Positions 18,023 to 27,826 are shown, counted from the first letter of the stretch. The stretch: 61,910 bases of DNA from Streptomyces roseochromogenus subsp. oscitans DS 12.976 (GCF_000497445.1 NZ_CM002285.1:7103546-7165455), one strand, 5' to 3'. Made by a program: numbers and translations. The notes: generated from the sequence alone by a model not told the origin.

Positions 18023-19531
18023 TCAACGAGCCTGCGCCGACGCATCCGGCCGCAGCGAGCCCGGCTTGGCCTGGGGGATGCGGGCGCCGTCGTCGCCGAC
18101 CACGGTCCGTCCGCCGAGCGGCGCAGCCAGCCGTACGGTCTTCACGTACTCCTTGGCGATCAGTACGCACACCTTGTCCGGCCAGGGCCGCTCGGTGACG
18201 GTCACGGTCACCCGGTCGCGGCTCTCCTTCGCCGAGGCCTTGTAGTCGGCGCACACCCCGCCGTAGAAGCTCACCTTCAGCTCCCGGTCGTCGGCCGTGT
18301 AGCCGGTCACCCGCACGCTGTGCGGCTTCGGCGCCGTGCTCGTCCCGCCGGAGGGAGTCGTCGCCGAGGCCAGGTAGCGGGGATCGACCGCCGGATACGT
18401 CACCGTGGACGCGCCCTGGCCCGCAGGCTCCCGCACCTCGAACAGCCAGGACGGCACCAGCGTCTGCCGCCCGGCGACGGAGTGCGCGGCCAGCCCGAAC
18501 ACCGCCTTCGCCACGGTGACCCGGTCCGCCCCCTGCTCGGGCACCCCGGTGGAGCCGGTGCAGGGCTGCTCCAGCCGGTCCTTCAGCGGCATGCCACTGG
18601 TACAGCCGCCGATCCCCATCCGGTGGTCGTCCTTCGGCGCCGCGTTCATCAGCTTCAGCGTCTTCGCGGCGCTCAGCACGGGATACGTGTCGCCCTTCAC
18701 CGGCGCCCCGAGCAGCCCGTGCCCGCCGACCAGCTCGCCCTGCTTGTCCACGGTCAGGCCGGTCGTCCAGCCGTACGTCGGCAGCCCGCCGACCACCGGC
18801 TCGGCGTTGACCACCCGCTGGGCGCCCATGACCTGGCTCGCGTCGATCTTCGCGTCGTCCAGCCCGGCCGCCTTCAGCACCGAAGCGGCGGCCGCGGTCG
18901 CCTTCGCCACGCTCACCGGGGTGCCGGCGGGGGCCATCGGGTCGTGCGTGCAGAGGACACCCTTCTTGCAGTCGTCGGTGCCCGGCGCATACCGGCTGAA
19001 GGTCCAGCTTCCCGGCGCGTCCCGGTTCACCTGCAGACTCGGCCCGGAGCCGTCCTGGCCGCCGACCCGCCAGACCGACCCCTGGGCCACCGGCGTGCCG
19101 TCGACGCCGAGCGCCTTGGCCAGCCGGGCCACCGCGTCCTTGCCGACCTCGCCCTTGGGCGCGTACACCGGTGCGGAGCCGGGACCGGCCGGCAGCTCGC
19201 CGGCGGCCACATACGTCGCGCCGTACGGGTCCGGCTCGCCCGGAGCGATGCCGCCCGTGCCGCGGCCGAAGCCGTCCAGGGCGAGCGGCGGGGGAGTGGC
19301 ACCGCCGCCCGCCGTCCCGGGGCCGTCCGTACGACCGCCCGCGCCGCTGCCTGCCGCGAGGTAGGCACCCCCACCGCCGACCAGCAGCACGGCCGCGGCG
19401 ACGGAGAGGACGGCAAGCCTCGACCGGCGCCGTCCACCCGGCAGGTCCGCCGTACTCTCCCGGCTCGCGGCGCTCCCGGCATGCTCGGCGCCCTCGGGGT
19501 GCTCGCGGTTCTCAGGTCCCTCGGTGTTCAC
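18023..19531 (-). CDS. Conserved membrane-anchored hypothetical protein
   Basis: 502 aa from GTG 19529-19531, with GAGGAG eight bases upstream. A ~37-residue polar cytoplasmic N-terminus, one transmembrane helix (RLAVLSVAAAVLLVGGGGAYL, about 38-60), then a ~440-residue extracytoplasmic region. That region opens with a G/T/P-rich linker and holds three or more cysteines that could pair (DDCKKGVLC, GGCTSG, VCADYK, VCVLIAKEY). No catalytic motif recognised. The layout resembles membrane-tethered anti-sigma-like or sensor proteins, but there is no partner gene nearby to support this. Confidence 0.75.
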   Translation of the reverse strand: MNTEGPENREHPEGAEHAGSAASRESTADLPGGRRRSRLAVLSVAAAVLLVGGGGAYLAAGSGAGGRTDGPGTAGGGATPPPLALDGFGRGTGGIAPGEPDPYGATYVAAGELPAGPGSAPVYAPKGEVGKDAVARLAKALGVDGTPVAQGSVWRVGGQDGSGPSLQVNRDAPGSWTFSRYAPGTDDCKKGVLCTHDPMAPAGTPVSVAKATAAAASVLKAAGLDDAKIDASQVMGAQRVVNAEPVVGGLPTYGWTTGLTVDKQGELVGGHGLLGAPVKGDTYPVLSAAKTLKLMNAAPKDDHRMGIGGCTSGMPLKDRLEQPCTGSTGVPEQGADRVTVAKAVFGLAAHSVAGRQTLVPSWLFEVREPAGQGASTVTYPAVDPRYLASATTPSGGTSTAPKPHSVRVTGYTADDRELKVSFYGGVCADYKASAKESRDRVTVTVTERPWPDKVCVLIAKEYVKTVRLAAPLGGRTVVGDDGARIPQAKPGSLRPDASAQAR

Positions 19532-19632
19532 CGCATCGCTCCTCGCTGGTCGTATCCCGCATCCCCCGTGTGGAGGACGGCGATGGGACGCGGGAGGGGA
19601 GCGTGCGGTTCCCTGCGCAACGTGCTCGCGCG

Positions 19633-19842
19633 TCAGTCGCCGTAGTCGGACATCGCGTCCAGCAGCCGCGCGGACTTCGCCGGCACGGTCACCCCGTGGA
19701 TCAGTGACGGCGGCACCGGCCGGGACGCGGAGTGCTCGGGAACCCTCCAGTGCGGAGCCATCCGGGCGCAGTCACCGCGCAGCGCGGCGAGGTCGCCCTC
19801 GGACTCGGCCGGGTCGGCGGAGCGGAATCTGAGATTCGTCAT
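19633..19842 (-). CDS. Small hypothetical protein
   Basis: 69 aa, ATG 19840-19842, MTNLRFRSADPAESEGDL. No membrane segment, one cysteine, proline-rich middle. The ribosome site is weak. Accepted because it fills an otherwise empty 440-bp stretch, has ordinary high-GC third positions, and faces away from the kinase gene. Function unknown. Confidence 0.55.
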   Translation of the reverse strand: MTNLRFRSADPAESEGDLAALRGDCARMAPHWRVPEHSASRPVPPSLIHGVTVPAKSARLLDAMSDYGD

Positions 19843-19972
19843 GAACGCACCGTAAGCCTGCTCAAGGCCGCGAAGAAAGATCTACTATCGGGTATTTTCG
19901 CCACCTACAGCGCCGACGGCCGACCGGGTAGCGTGAACTGTCAATCCCGCCTCCCGCAGGAGATTTCCCGTC

Positions 19973-20947
19973 GTGCGCATCGCAGTCACCGGCTCCATCG
20001 CCACCGACCACCTCATGACCTTCCCCGGCCGTTTCGCCGACCAACTCGTCGCGGACCAGCTGCACACGGTTTCGCTCTCCTTCCTGGTCGACAATCTGGA
20101 CGTGCGCCGCGGTGGCGTCGCCGCGAACATCGCCTTCGGCATGGGCCAGCTCGGCACCCGGCCGATCCTGGTCGGTGCCGCCGGCGCCGACTTCGACGAG
20201 TACCGGTCCTGGCTCGACCGGCACGGTGTGGACACCGAGTCGGTCCGGATCTCCGAGACCCTGCACACCGCCCGCTTCGTGTGCACCACCGACGCCGACC
20301 ACAACCAGATCGGCTCGTTCTACACCGGCGCGATGAGCGAGGCCCGCCTCATCGAGCTGAAGACCGTCGCCGACCGCGTGGGCGGGCTCGACCTGGTCCT
20401 CATCGGAGCCGACGACCCGGAGGCGATGCTCCGCCACACGGAGGAGTGCCGCTCCCGCGCGATCCCCTTCGCCGCGGACTTCTCCCAGCAGATCGCCCGG
20501 ATGGACGGCGACGAGATCCGCGTCCTGCTGGACGGGGCGACGTACCTGTTCTCCAACGAGTACGAGAAGGGCCTCATCGAGACCAAGACCGGCTGGAGCG
20601 ACGCCGAGATCCTGGGCAAGGTCGGCCACCGCGTCACCACGCTCGGCTCGCGCGGTGTACGCGTCGAGCGGGCCGGCGAGGACCCGGTCGAGGTCGGCTG
20701 CGCCGAGGAGGAGCGCAAGGCCGACCCCACGGGTGTGGGCGACGCCTTCCGCGCCGGGTTCCTGTCGGGACTGGCGTGGGGTGTCTCGCTGGAGCGTGCC
20801 GCCCAGGTGGGCTGCATGCTCGCGACGCTGGTCATCGAGACCGTGGGGACGCAGGAGTACCAGTTGCGGCGGGCGCACTTCATGGAGCGGTTCACCAAGG
20901 CCTACGGCGATGACGCCGCCCGGGAGGTTCAGGCTCACCTGGGCTGA
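19973..20947 (+). CDS. PfkB-family carbohydrate/adenosine kinase
   Basis: 324 aa from GTG 19973, AGGAG nine bases upstream. Family signatures: GGVAANIAFGMGQLG near residue 47, the acidic FSNEYEKG segment, and DPTGVGDAFRAGFLSGL with the catalytic Asp of the GxGD motif. The GTQEYQLRR C-terminal segment is typical of the actinobacterial group annotated as adenosine kinase. Likely phosphorylates a nucleoside or sugar. Divergent from the 69-aa gene and convergent with the desulfurase fusion. Confidence 0.88.
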   Translation: MRIAVTGSIATDHLMTFPGRFADQLVADQLHTVSLSFLVDNLDVRRGGVAANIAFGMGQLGTRPILVGAAGADFDEYRSWLDRHGVDTESVRISETLHTARFVCTTDADHNQIGSFYTGAMSEARLIELKTVADRVGGLDLVLIGADDPEAMLRHTEECRSRAIPFAADFSQQIARMDGDEIRVLLDGATYLFSNEYEKGLIETKTGWSDAEILGKVGHRVTTLGSRGVRVERAGEDPVEVGCAEEERKADPTGVGDAFRAGFLSGLAWGVSLERAAQVGCMLATLVIETVGTQEYQLRRAHFMERFTKAYGDDAAREVQAHLG

Positions 20948-20949
20948 GC

Positions 20950-20965
20950 GCCCCTGAGGCCGGTC
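20950..20965 (-). repeat. 16-bp dispersed motif, copy 1
   Basis: The minus strand reads GACCGGCCTCAGGGGC. The same 16 bases occur exactly at 27151-27166 and 34955-34970, each directly after a stop codon. Confidence 0.85.
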
Positions 20966-22340
20966 ACCTCACCCGGCGGACCACGTATGCCGTTCCCTTG
21001 TCCGCCGGCTCCTCTCCGACGTACTCCTGTCCCCGCATCTCGCACCACGCCGGGATGTCCAGGCGGGCGGCCTCGTCGTCGGAGAGGACCCGGACCGTGC
21101 CGCCCACCGGTACGTCACCGAACGCCCTGGCCAGTTCGATGACCGGGATCGGGCAGCGCTTGCCGAGGGAGTCGACGACGAGTTCCCCGGCTTGTACGGC
21201 CGTCTCGGGGGCCGGTGTGCCCAGCTTCTCGCGGAGGCCCGCCACGGTCCCCGGGAGCACCTCCAGGAACCGCTCCACATCCTCCTCGGCGGCCCCCATC
21301 GGCAGGGACACCCGGACGTTGCCCTCGCTCAGCACGCCCATCGCCTTCAGGACATGGCTGGGCGTCAGCGTGCTGCTCGTGCACGAGGAGCCGGAGGAGA
21401 CCGAGAAGCCCTCGCGGTCCAGTTCGTGCAGCAGCGCCTCGCCGTCGACGTAGAGGCAGGAGAAGGTGACGATCCCGGGCAGCCGCCGCTCGGGGTCGCC
21501 GACGACCTCCACATCCGGCACCAGCCGCGGCACCCGCGCCCGGATCCGCTCCGTCAGCTCCCGCAGCCGTACCGCCTCCTGGGCCGCCTCGGCCCGCACC
21601 GCGCGCAGCGAGGCGACGGCCGCCACGACAGCCGGAATGTTCTCGAACCCGGGCGCCCGCCCCGACTCCCGCTCGTCCGCCGGGCCTTGGGCGGCGAACC
21701 GCACACCCTTGCGTACGACGAGCAGCCCGGCCCCGGACGGCCCGCCCCACTTGTGCGCGCTGGCCGTCAGCAGCGACCAGGCACCCTCGACCGGCCCCCA
21801 CCCCAGCGACTGCGCCGCGTCCACCAGCAGCGGCACGCCGGCGGCCCGGCACACCTCGGCCGCCTCGGCCACCGGCTGTACGGTCCCCACCTCGTGGTTG
21901 GCCGACTGCAGGACGGCCAGCGCGGTGTCCGGACGGAGGGCGTCCGCATAGCCGGACGGGTCCACGGCACCGGCCCGGTTCACCGGCACCCGGGTCACCG
22001 TTCCGCCGTCCGCCTCGAACACCTCCGCCGAATGGAGTACCGAGGAGTGTTCGACCGCCGACACGATGAGGTGGCGCCCCACCCGCCGCCTCCCGGCCAA
22101 CGCGCCCGCGATGCCCGTATGTACGGCCCGCGTTCCGGACGAGGTGAACACCACCTCGTCGGCCCGGCAGCCGACGGCTTCGGCAGCCGCCTCCCGGGCG
22201 GCGTCCAGCAGCATCCGGGCCTTGCGTCCCTCCCGGTAGAGTCGGGCAGGGTCCGCCCATCCCTCGTCCAAGGAGGCCGTCAGCGCCTGACGGGCGACGG
22301 GATGGAGGGGTGCGGCGGAGGCAGCGTCGAAGTAGGACAC
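20964..22340 (-). CDS. Cysteine desulfurase fused to TusA-type sulfur carrier domain
   Basis: 458 aa, GTG 22338-22340. Residues 1-~360 are an IscS/NifS fold-type I PLP enzyme: VEHSSVLHSAEVF, the PLP lysine in TASAHKWGGPSGAG, and the persulfide cysteine in SSGSSCTSSTLTPSHVLKAM. Residues ~385-458 are a TusA/SirA domain with the sulfur-accepting cysteine in LGKRCPIPVIELA. The fusion would pass persulfide sulfur within one chain, for tRNA thiolation, molybdopterin or another acceptor. It faces away from ctaC, 287 bp from its start. Confidence 0.9.
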   Translation of the reverse strand: MSYFDAASAAPLHPVARQALTASLDEGWADPARLYREGRKARMLLDAAREAAAEAVGCRADEVVFTSSGTRAVHTGIAGALAGRRRVGRHLIVSAVEHSSVLHSAEVFEADGGTVTRVPVNRAGAVDPSGYADALRPDTALAVLQSANHEVGTVQPVAEAAEVCRAAGVPLLVDAAQSLGWGPVEGAWSLLTASAHKWGGPSGAGLLVVRKGVRFAAQGPADERESGRAPGFENIPAVVAAVASLRAVRAEAAQEAVRLRELTERIRARVPRLVPDVEVVGDPERRLPGIVTFSCLYVDGEALLHELDREGFSVSSGSSCTSSTLTPSHVLKAMGVLSEGNVRVSLPMGAAEEDVERFLEVLPGTVAGLREKLGTPAPETAVQAGELVVDSLGKRCPIPVIELARAFGDVPVGGTVRVLSDDEAARLDIPAWCEMRGQEYVGEEPADKGTAYVVRRVR

Positions 22341-22519
22341 AGGGCAACGTTAAGACTTCCGGCAGGGGCAACACCCTGAGGGGCGCGGGGAACTGCGCGA
22401 GAACCTCCCACCCGACCGCAGTCGCAAACGCACCGAAACCACCCGGGCTCCTAGGCGCTTTCGAGTGACCCGTAGCGCGTATGCCCCCCTCCCCGCGAAC
22501 CCCCGGAGGGCGTCGGCTA

Positions 22520-22548
22520 GGGTTTGGTCCGCATAAACATCCAAACCC
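22520..22548. promoter_or_regulatory. Inverted repeat upstream of ctaC
   Basis: Perfect 8-bp arms GGGTTTGG (22520-22527) and CCAAACCC (22541-22548) with a 13-bp AT-richer centre, about 80 bp before the ctaC start. Candidate operator or leader hairpin of the oxidase operon. The rest of the 287-bp gap (22341-22627) also contains the common Streptomyces motif GGGGCGCGGGGAACTGCGCG near 22380 and nothing else I can name. Confidence 0.5.
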
Positions 22549-22627
22549 CTGCCCGCCGCAGGGCGGCGACCGACCAGCGAGAAGGCCGCAGCCGACCGCG
22601 CGGGCGAGACTCTCGGGAAGGCGCTAC

Positions 22628-23587
22628 GTGAGTCCCAACGGCTCCGACCGCTCGCCGCGGCGCCCGATGCGGCGGAAGCTGCTGCAGGCACTGACCGCGG
22701 GCCTGGTCCTGGCGACCGCTACCGGTTGCACATACAAGGACTTCCCCCGCCTTGGCATGCCCACCCCGACCACGGAAGAGGCTCCGCGGATCCTCTCCCT
22801 GTGGCAGGGCTCCTGGGCTGCCGCGCTGGCCACCGGCGTGCTGGTGTGGGGCCTGATCTTGTGGAGTGCTTTCTTCCACCGGCGCAGCCGCACCAAGGTC
22901 GAGGTTCCTCCGCAGACCCGGTACAACATGCCGATCGAGGCCCTGTACACGGTGGTCCCGATCATCATCATCTCGGTGCTGTTCTACTTCACGGCCCGGG
23001 ACGAGTCGAAGCTCCTGGACCTCTCCAAGAAGCCCGACGTCACGGTCAACGTGGTCGGCTACCAGTGGAGCTGGGGCTTCAACTACGTCGAGAACGTCCC
23101 CGGTGTCCCCGGCGACGCGAAGACCGACAAGAACCTGGACGCCATTCCGGACCGGTTCAAGAAGGACTTCCCGGCGAACGCCGGCGGTGTCTACGACGCC
23201 GGTACGCCCGCCACGAAGAACCCGCAGACGGGCAACCCCGGTCCGACGCTCTGGCTCCCCAAGGGCAAGACGGTCCGCTTCGTCCTCACCTCTCGTGACG
23301 TCATCCACTCCTTCTGGGTGGTGCCGTTCCTGATGAAGATGGACGTGATCCCGGGCCACACCAACTCGTTCCAGGTGACCCCCAACCATGAGGGCACCTT
23401 CCTCGGCAAGTGCGCCGAGCTCTGCGGCGTCGACCACTCCCGGATGCTGTTCAACGTGAAGGTCGTCTCCCCGGCGGCGTACGAGCAGCACCTCAAGGAC
23501 CTCGCCAAGAAGGGGCAGACCGGTTACATTCCCGCCGGCATCGCGCAGACGAGCCACGAGAAGAACCGGGAGACGAACAACCTGTGA
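22628..23587 (+). CDS. ctaC: Cytochrome c oxidase subunit II (CtaC)
   Basis: 319 aa from GTG 22628, with GGAAGG seven bases upstream. Signal ends ATATGC, a lipobox with Cys34. Two membrane helices follow at ~57-78 and ~100-122, then the periplasm-side cupredoxin domain. The CuA site is complete: the His in [24 protein letters not shown] with its two Cys, His and Met. It accepts electrons from cytochrome bcc and passes them to subunit I. First gene of ctaCDF; its stop overlaps ctaD. Confidence 0.97.
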   Translation: MSPNGSDRSPRRPMRRKLLQALTAGLVLATATGCTYKDFPRLGMPTPTTEEAPRILSLWQGSWAAALATGVLVWGLILWSAFFHRRSRTKVEVPPQTRYNMPIEALYTVVPIIIISVLFYFTARDESKLLDLSKKPDVTVNVVGYQWSWGFNYVENVPGVPGDAKTDKNLDAIPDRFKKDFPANAGGVYDAGTPATKNPQTGNPGPTLWLPKGKTVRFVLTSRDVIHSFWVVPFLMKMDVIPGHTNSFQVTPNHEGTFLGKCAELCGVDHSRMLFNVKVVSPAAYEQHLKDLAKKGQTGYIPAGIAQTSHEKNRETNNL

Positions 23588-25317
23588 GCATCCTCAACGA
23601 ACCCCAGGGTGCCGCGGCGGCTGAAGGCTCGTACGCGGACGAGCTGCCGGTCAGGCGCAAGCAGCCCGGCAATGTCGTGGTGAAGTGGCTGACGACCACC
23701 GACCACAAGACGATCGGGACGATGTATCTGGCGACGTCGTTCGCGTTCTTCCTGATCGGTGGCGTGATGGCGCTGCTCATGCGCGCCGAGCTGGCCCGGC
23801 CGGGCCTGCAGATCATGTCGAACGAGCAGTTCAACCAGGCGTTCACGATGCACGGCACGATCATGCTGCTGATGTTCGCGACGCCGCTGTTCGCCGGTTT
23901 CGCGAACTGGATCATGCCGCTGCAGATCGGCGCGCCCGACGTGGCCTTCCCGCGGCTGAACATGTTCGCCTACTGGCTGTACCTGTTCGGCTCGCTCATC
24001 GCGGTGGGCGGCTTCCTCACCCCCGAGGGTGCGGCCGACTTCGGCTGGTTCGCCTACTCGCCGCTGTCGGACGCGGTCCGCAGCCCGGGCGTCGGCGCCG
24101 ACATGTGGATCATGGGTCTGGCCATGTCCGGCTTCGGCACCATCCTCGGCTCGGTCAACTTCATCACCACGATCATCTGCATGCGCGCTCCGGGCATGAC
24201 CATGTTCCGCATGCCGATCTTCGTGTGGAACGTGCTGCTGACCGGTGTCCTGGTCCTGCTCGCCTTCCCGGTGCTGGCCGCCGCGCTGCTCGCGCTGGAG
24301 GCGGACCGCAAGTTCGGCGCCCATATCTTCGACGCGGCAAACGGCGGCGCCCTGCTGTGGCAACACCTCTTCTGGTTCTTCGGACACCCAGAGGTGTACA
24401 TCATCGCGCTGCCGTTCTTCGGCATCATTTCCGAAGTGATCCCGGTCTTCTCGCGTAAGCCGATGTTCGGCTACATGGGCCTGATCGCCGCGACCATCGC
24501 GATCGCCGGTCTGTCCGTGACGGTGTGGGCGCACCACATGTACGTCACCGGTGGTGTGCTGCTGCCGTTCTTCTCCTTCATGACCTTCCTGATCGCCGTC
24601 CCGACCGGTGTGAAGTTCTTCAACTGGATCGGCACGATGTGGAAGGGCTCGTTGTCCTTCGAAACGCCGATGCTCTGGGCGACCGGCTTCCTGATCACCT
24701 TCACGTTCGGTGGTCTGACCGGTGTCATCCTGGCTTCGCCCCCGATGGACTTCCACGTCTCCGACTCGTACTTCGTGGTGGCCCACTTCCACTACGTGGT
24801 CTTCGGTACGGTCGTCTTCGCGATGTTCTCCGGCTTCCACTTCTGGTGGCCGAAGATGACCGGCAAGATGCTGGACGAGCGTCTCGGCAAGATCACCTTC
24901 TGGACGCTGTTCATCGGCTTCCACGGCACCTTCCTGGTCCAGCACTGGCTGGGCGCCGAGGGCATGCCGCGTCGTTACGCCGACTATCTGGCGGCCGACG
25001 GCTTCACCGCCCTGAACACGGTCTCGACCATCAGCTCCTTCCTGCTCGGCCTGTCGATCCTGCCGTTCCTCTACAACGTGTGGAAGACGGCCAAGTACGG
25101 CAAGAAGGTCGAGGTCGACGACCCGTGGGGCTACGGCCGCTCGCTGGAGTGGGCGACCTCCTGCCCGCCCCCGCGCCACAACTTCACCACCCTGCCGCGG
25201 ATCCGCAGCGAATCCCCGGCGTTCGACCTGCACCACCCTGAGATCGCCGCGCTCGAGCAGCTCGAGTACGCCGGTCACGGCACCGCCATCGCGGGCAGCA
25301 AGGAGGCCGGCAAGTGA
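23584..25317 (+). CDS. ctaD: Cytochrome c oxidase subunit I (CtaD)
   Basis: 577 aa, GTG 23584 overlapping the ctaC stop (GTGA). Twelve-helix heme-copper oxidase core. Heme a and CuB ligands are seen in [20 protein letters not shown] (His-Tyr cross-link region), WAHHMY and [17 protein letters not shown]. Reduces O2 to water at heme a3-CuB while pumping protons. Translationally coupled to ctaC and ctaF. Confidence 0.98.
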   Translation: MSILNEPQGAAAAEGSYADELPVRRKQPGNVVVKWLTTTDHKTIGTMYLATSFAFFLIGGVMALLMRAELARPGLQIMSNEQFNQAFTMHGTIMLLMFATPLFAGFANWIMPLQIGAPDVAFPRLNMFAYWLYLFGSLIAVGGFLTPEGAADFGWFAYSPLSDAVRSPGVGADMWIMGLAMSGFGTILGSVNFITTIICMRAPGMTMFRMPIFVWNVLLTGVLVLLAFPVLAAALLALEADRKFGAHIFDAANGGALLWQHLFWFFGHPEVYIIALPFFGIISEVIPVFSRKPMFGYMGLIAATIAIAGLSVTVWAHHMYVTGGVLLPFFSFMTFLIAVPTGVKFFNWIGTMWKGSLSFETPMLWATGFLITFTFGGLTGVILASPPMDFHVSDSYFVVAHFHYVVFGTVVFAMFSGFHFWWPKMTGKMLDERLGKITFWTLFIGFHGTFLVQHWLGAEGMPRRYADYLAADGFTALNTVSTISSFLLGLSILPFLYNVWKTAKYGKKVEVDDPWGYGRSLEWATSCPPPRHNFTTLPRIRSESPAFDLHHPEIAALEQLEYAGHGTAIAGSKEAGK

Positions 25318-25712
25318 AGATCCAGGGTCGGATGTTCATCTGGCTGAGCGTCTTCATCCTGATCATGGCCATCGTGTATGGCGTGTGGTCGAAGGAGCCG
25401 GCCGGTACCACCGCGCTCTTCCTGGCCTTCGGCCTGAGCGTCATGATCGGCTTCTACCTGGGCTTCACCGCCCGGCGGGTCGACGCGGGCGCCCAGGACG
25501 ACAAGGAGGCCGACGTCGCGGACGACGCGGGCGAGCTGGGCTTCTTCAGCCCGCACAGCTGGCAGCCGCTCATGCTGGGCTTCGGCGGTGCGATCGCCTT
25601 CCTCAGCATCGCGGTCGGCTGGTGGCTGATCTACTTCTCGGCCCCGTTCATCGTGGTCGGCCTGTTCGGCTGGGTGTTCGAGTACTACCACGGTGAGAAC
25701 CGCACCCAGTAA
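25314..25712 (+). CDS. ctaF: Actinobacterial cytochrome c oxidase subunit IV (CtaF)
   Basis: 132 aa, GTG 25314 overlapping the ctaD stop. Four hydrophobic segments: [39 protein letters not shown], and two after the acidic loop [24 protein letters not shown] is the family signature. A structural subunit of the actinobacterial aa3 oxidase. The operon ends here at a terminator. Confidence 0.93.
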   Translation: MKIQGRMFIWLSVFILIMAIVYGVWSKEPAGTTALFLAFGLSVMIGFYLGFTARRVDAGAQDDKEADVADDAGELGFFSPHSWQPLMLGFGGAIAFLSIAVGWWLIYFSAPFIVVGLFGWVFEYYHGENRTQ

Positions 25713-25728
25713 CACACGAGCACATGCA

Positions 25729-25770
25729 CCGGAAGCCCGGACACTCCATCAGGGGGGTCCGGGCTTCCGG
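25729..25770 (+). terminator. Terminator of ctaCDF
   Basis: 14-bp perfect arms beginning CCGGAAGCCCGGAC with a 14-nt loop, followed by CCTTTCG. Confidence 0.88.
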
Positions 25771-25889
25771 CCTTTCGGGTGACCCACCTGCCGGGTCACC
25801 CGTCCGCTGTCGTCTCTCTGCCGTAGTGTCGATAACTCGAACGGATTACCTGTCGCGCCGGTGAGGTCTGTGCCTCATAGCGTGATCGT

Positions 25890-27152
25890 ATGAACCACAC
25901 ACCGCGGACCCGTACCGTCGTCGGCTGCACCCTGCTGGTGACCGCACTCGGCGCGGGCGTCACCGCCTGCGGCTCGGACGGCAACCCCCTGTCGGCCAAG
26001 CCGTACGACGCAGCGGGCCTGATCTCCTTCAACGGCCCCACCGAGGCGGGAAAGCGGGCTGACCCGGACAAGCCCCTGGAGATCACCGCCAACAGCGACG
26101 ACGACCGGATCACCGACGTCACCACCCAGGACGCCACAGGGCGCTATGTGGCGGGCGAACTCGCCGCCGACGGCAGCCGGTGGCACAGCACCGCCCCGCT
26201 GGCCGCCAACGCCCACTACACGGTCACGGTGAGCACCGAGGACGAGGACGGCGCACGCGGCCGCAAGGTCCTCACGTTCGACACCAGCGCGCCCACGAAC
26301 AGGAAGCGACTGACCGTCACCTTCGGGCCGGACGCGGGCGAGTACGGCGTCGGACAGCCCATCACCGCCCAACTCGACCAGGAGGTCAAGGACAAGGCGC
26401 AGCGCGCCCTCGTGGAGAACGCCCTCCGGGTGGAGTCCACGCCGGCCGTGCAGGGCGCCTGGTACTGGGTGAACGGCAAGGAACTCCACTTCCGGCCCAA
26501 GGACTACTGGCCGACCCACGCCACCATCACGGTGCACAGCAACCTGGACGGCCTCAAGATCGGTGACCGGCTGTGGGGCGGCAGGTCCCAGCCGCTCACG
26601 ATCACCACGGGGGACCGGGTCGAGGCCGTCACGGACGCCGCGGCGCACCAGCTGACGGTCTACAAGAACGGCGCGGCGATCAGAACGCTCCCCGTCACCA
26701 CCGGCAGGCCCGGCTGGGAGACCCGTAACGGCGTCAAGGTCATCCTGGCCAAGCAGTACTTCGTACGCATGCGTGGTACCACGGTCGGCATCGCCGCGGG
26801 CACCTCCGACTCCTACGACCTGATGGTGTACTGGGCCACCCGGGTGACCTGGTCCGGCGAGTTCGTCCACGCGGCGCCCTGGTCCGTGGGCTCGCAGGGC
26901 TCCGCGAACGTCAGCCACGGCTGCACCGGCATGAGCACGGCGAACGCCGAGTGGTTCTTCAAGGCCGTCCGTGAGGGCGACATCGTCAAGGTCGTCAACT
27001 CCAACGGCCGGCAGATGGAACCCTTCGGCAACGGCTTCGGCGACTGGAACCTCGACTGGAAGAAATGGCGCACGGGCAGCGCCCTGACCGCCGCCTCGTC
27101 GGCCACTTCCGCAGAGGCGAACACGGTACGCCTGCGGCCGGCAGCGCTCTGA
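25890..27152 (+). CDS. L,D-transpeptidase (YkuD) lipoprotein with Ig-like domain
   Basis: 420 aa. ATG 25890. Lipoprotein signal ending GVTACG with Cys27. An Ig-like domain precedes the catalytic YkuD domain (~245-370), whose nucleophile lies in VSHGCTGMS with the upstream catalytic His in FVHAAPWSV. Such enzymes make 3-3 peptidoglycan crosslinks on the outer membrane face. WYWVNGKELHFRPKDYWP is typical of actinobacterial Ldts. It stands alone between the two respiratory operons. Confidence 0.95.
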   Translation: MNHTPRTRTVVGCTLLVTALGAGVTACGSDGNPLSAKPYDAAGLISFNGPTEAGKRADPDKPLEITANSDDDRITDVTTQDATGRYVAGELAADGSRWHSTAPLAANAHYTVTVSTEDEDGARGRKVLTFDTSAPTNRKRLTVTFGPDAGEYGVGQPITAQLDQEVKDKAQRALVENALRVESTPAVQGAWYWVNGKELHFRPKDYWPTHATITVHSNLDGLKIGDRLWGGRSQPLTITTGDRVEAVTDAAAHQLTVYKNGAAIRTLPVTTGRPGWETRNGVKVILAKQYFVRMRGTTVGIAAGTSDSYDLMVYWATRVTWSGEFVHAAPWSVGSQGSANVSHGCTGMSTANAEWFFKAVREGDIVKVVNSNGRQMEPFGNGFGDWNLDWKKWRTGSALTAASSATSAEANTVRLRPAAL

Positions 27153-27206
27153 CCGGCCTCAGGGGCGCGGGGCTGTACCGCCGTGCGGCTCCGCCGCGCG
27201 GGAGCG
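27151..27206 (+). repeat. 16-bp dispersed motif (copy 2) followed by a GGGGCGCGGGGC-type intergenic repeat
   Basis: GACCGGCCTCAGGGGC at 27151-27166 starts inside the Ldt stop codon. It runs into GGGGCGCGGGGCTGTA and a GCGGCTCCGCCGC hairpin core. This second part resembles the left half of the composite repeats at 44568 and 54797. Confidence 0.7.
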
Positions 27207-27254
27207 AGAACCCCTCACCGGCCCGCACCCGCGCACGAAGCCCCACGCCCCGGG

Positions 27255-27659
27255 CTACCAGGCGCTCAGCAACCTCTTCTGACGGAGCAGAGAAGCGAGG
27301 GCCGAGGCGAACTCCACGGGATCCACCGGCAACGTCACAGCCGCGTCGGCCCGGCTCCACGTGGCCAGCCACGCATCCTGCGGCCGCCCCATCAGCAGCA
27401 GCACCGGCGGACAGTTGAACACCTCGTCCTTGATCTGCCGGCACACCCCCATACCCCCCATCGGCACGGCCTCGCCGTCGAGTACGCACACATCGATACC
27501 CCCCCGGTCCAGCTCACGCAGAACCGCCTCGGGCGTCGCGCACTCCACAAACTCGACAAAGGGAACATCGGAAGCCGGCTTACGGCCGGTGGCCAGCCGT
27601 ACTTGCTCGCGGGTGTTGGAATCGTCGCTGTAGACCAGCACCGTGGCGGTCGGCTGCAT
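27255..27659 (-). CDS. Orphan receiver-like protein, probable pseudo-receiver
   Basis: 134 aa, ATG 27657-27659 with GGAGG six bases upstream. Secondary-structure pattern and motifs follow a CheY-type receiver: VLVYSDDSN with an acidic pair, then VCVLDGEAVPMGGMGVCRQI at the phospho-acceptor position. VLLLMG stands where a Thr/Ser is expected and TLPVDPVEF where the invariant KP motif belongs, so the switch lysine is missing. No output domain. It may act through protein contacts without normal phosphorylation. It lies just before ctaE on the opposite strand. Confidence 0.8.
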   Translation of the reverse strand: MQPTATVLVYSDDSNTREQVRLATGRKPASDVPFVEFVECATPEAVLRELDRGGIDVCVLDGEAVPMGGMGVCRQIKDEVFNCPPVLLLMGRPQDAWLATWSRADAAVTLPVDPVEFASALASLLRQKRLLSAW

Positions 27660-27776
27660 GGTTCCTCCGGGACGTCAGCGTCGTACGGACGGGAAGGACA
27701 GGGCCGTTCGGGGCGGATGTTACTCCCGTCGAAGTCCCCCTGAACACCACGTCAACACCGGTTCGGCGGGCAGCAA

Positions 27777-27802
27777 CACTCCGAACGGCACCCCCCGGAG
27801 TG
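27777..27802. promoter_or_regulatory. Inverted repeat upstream of ctaE
   Basis: Perfect 7-bp arms CACTCCG (27777-27783) and CGGAGTG (27796-27802), 25 bp before the ctaE start, followed by GCGGGATAAGC. Its half-site is close to that of the repeat before the RND gene (TACTCCG/CGGAGTA). Candidate operator for the ctaE-qcrCAB unit. Confidence 0.45.
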
Positions 27803-27826
27803 AGGGCGGGATAAGCGACCGACATA

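Noticed and set aside
23524..25278. 584-codon minus-strand open frame over ctaD
   Set aside because: Antisense shadow of ctaD, rich in D, H, R and Q, with no ribosome site.
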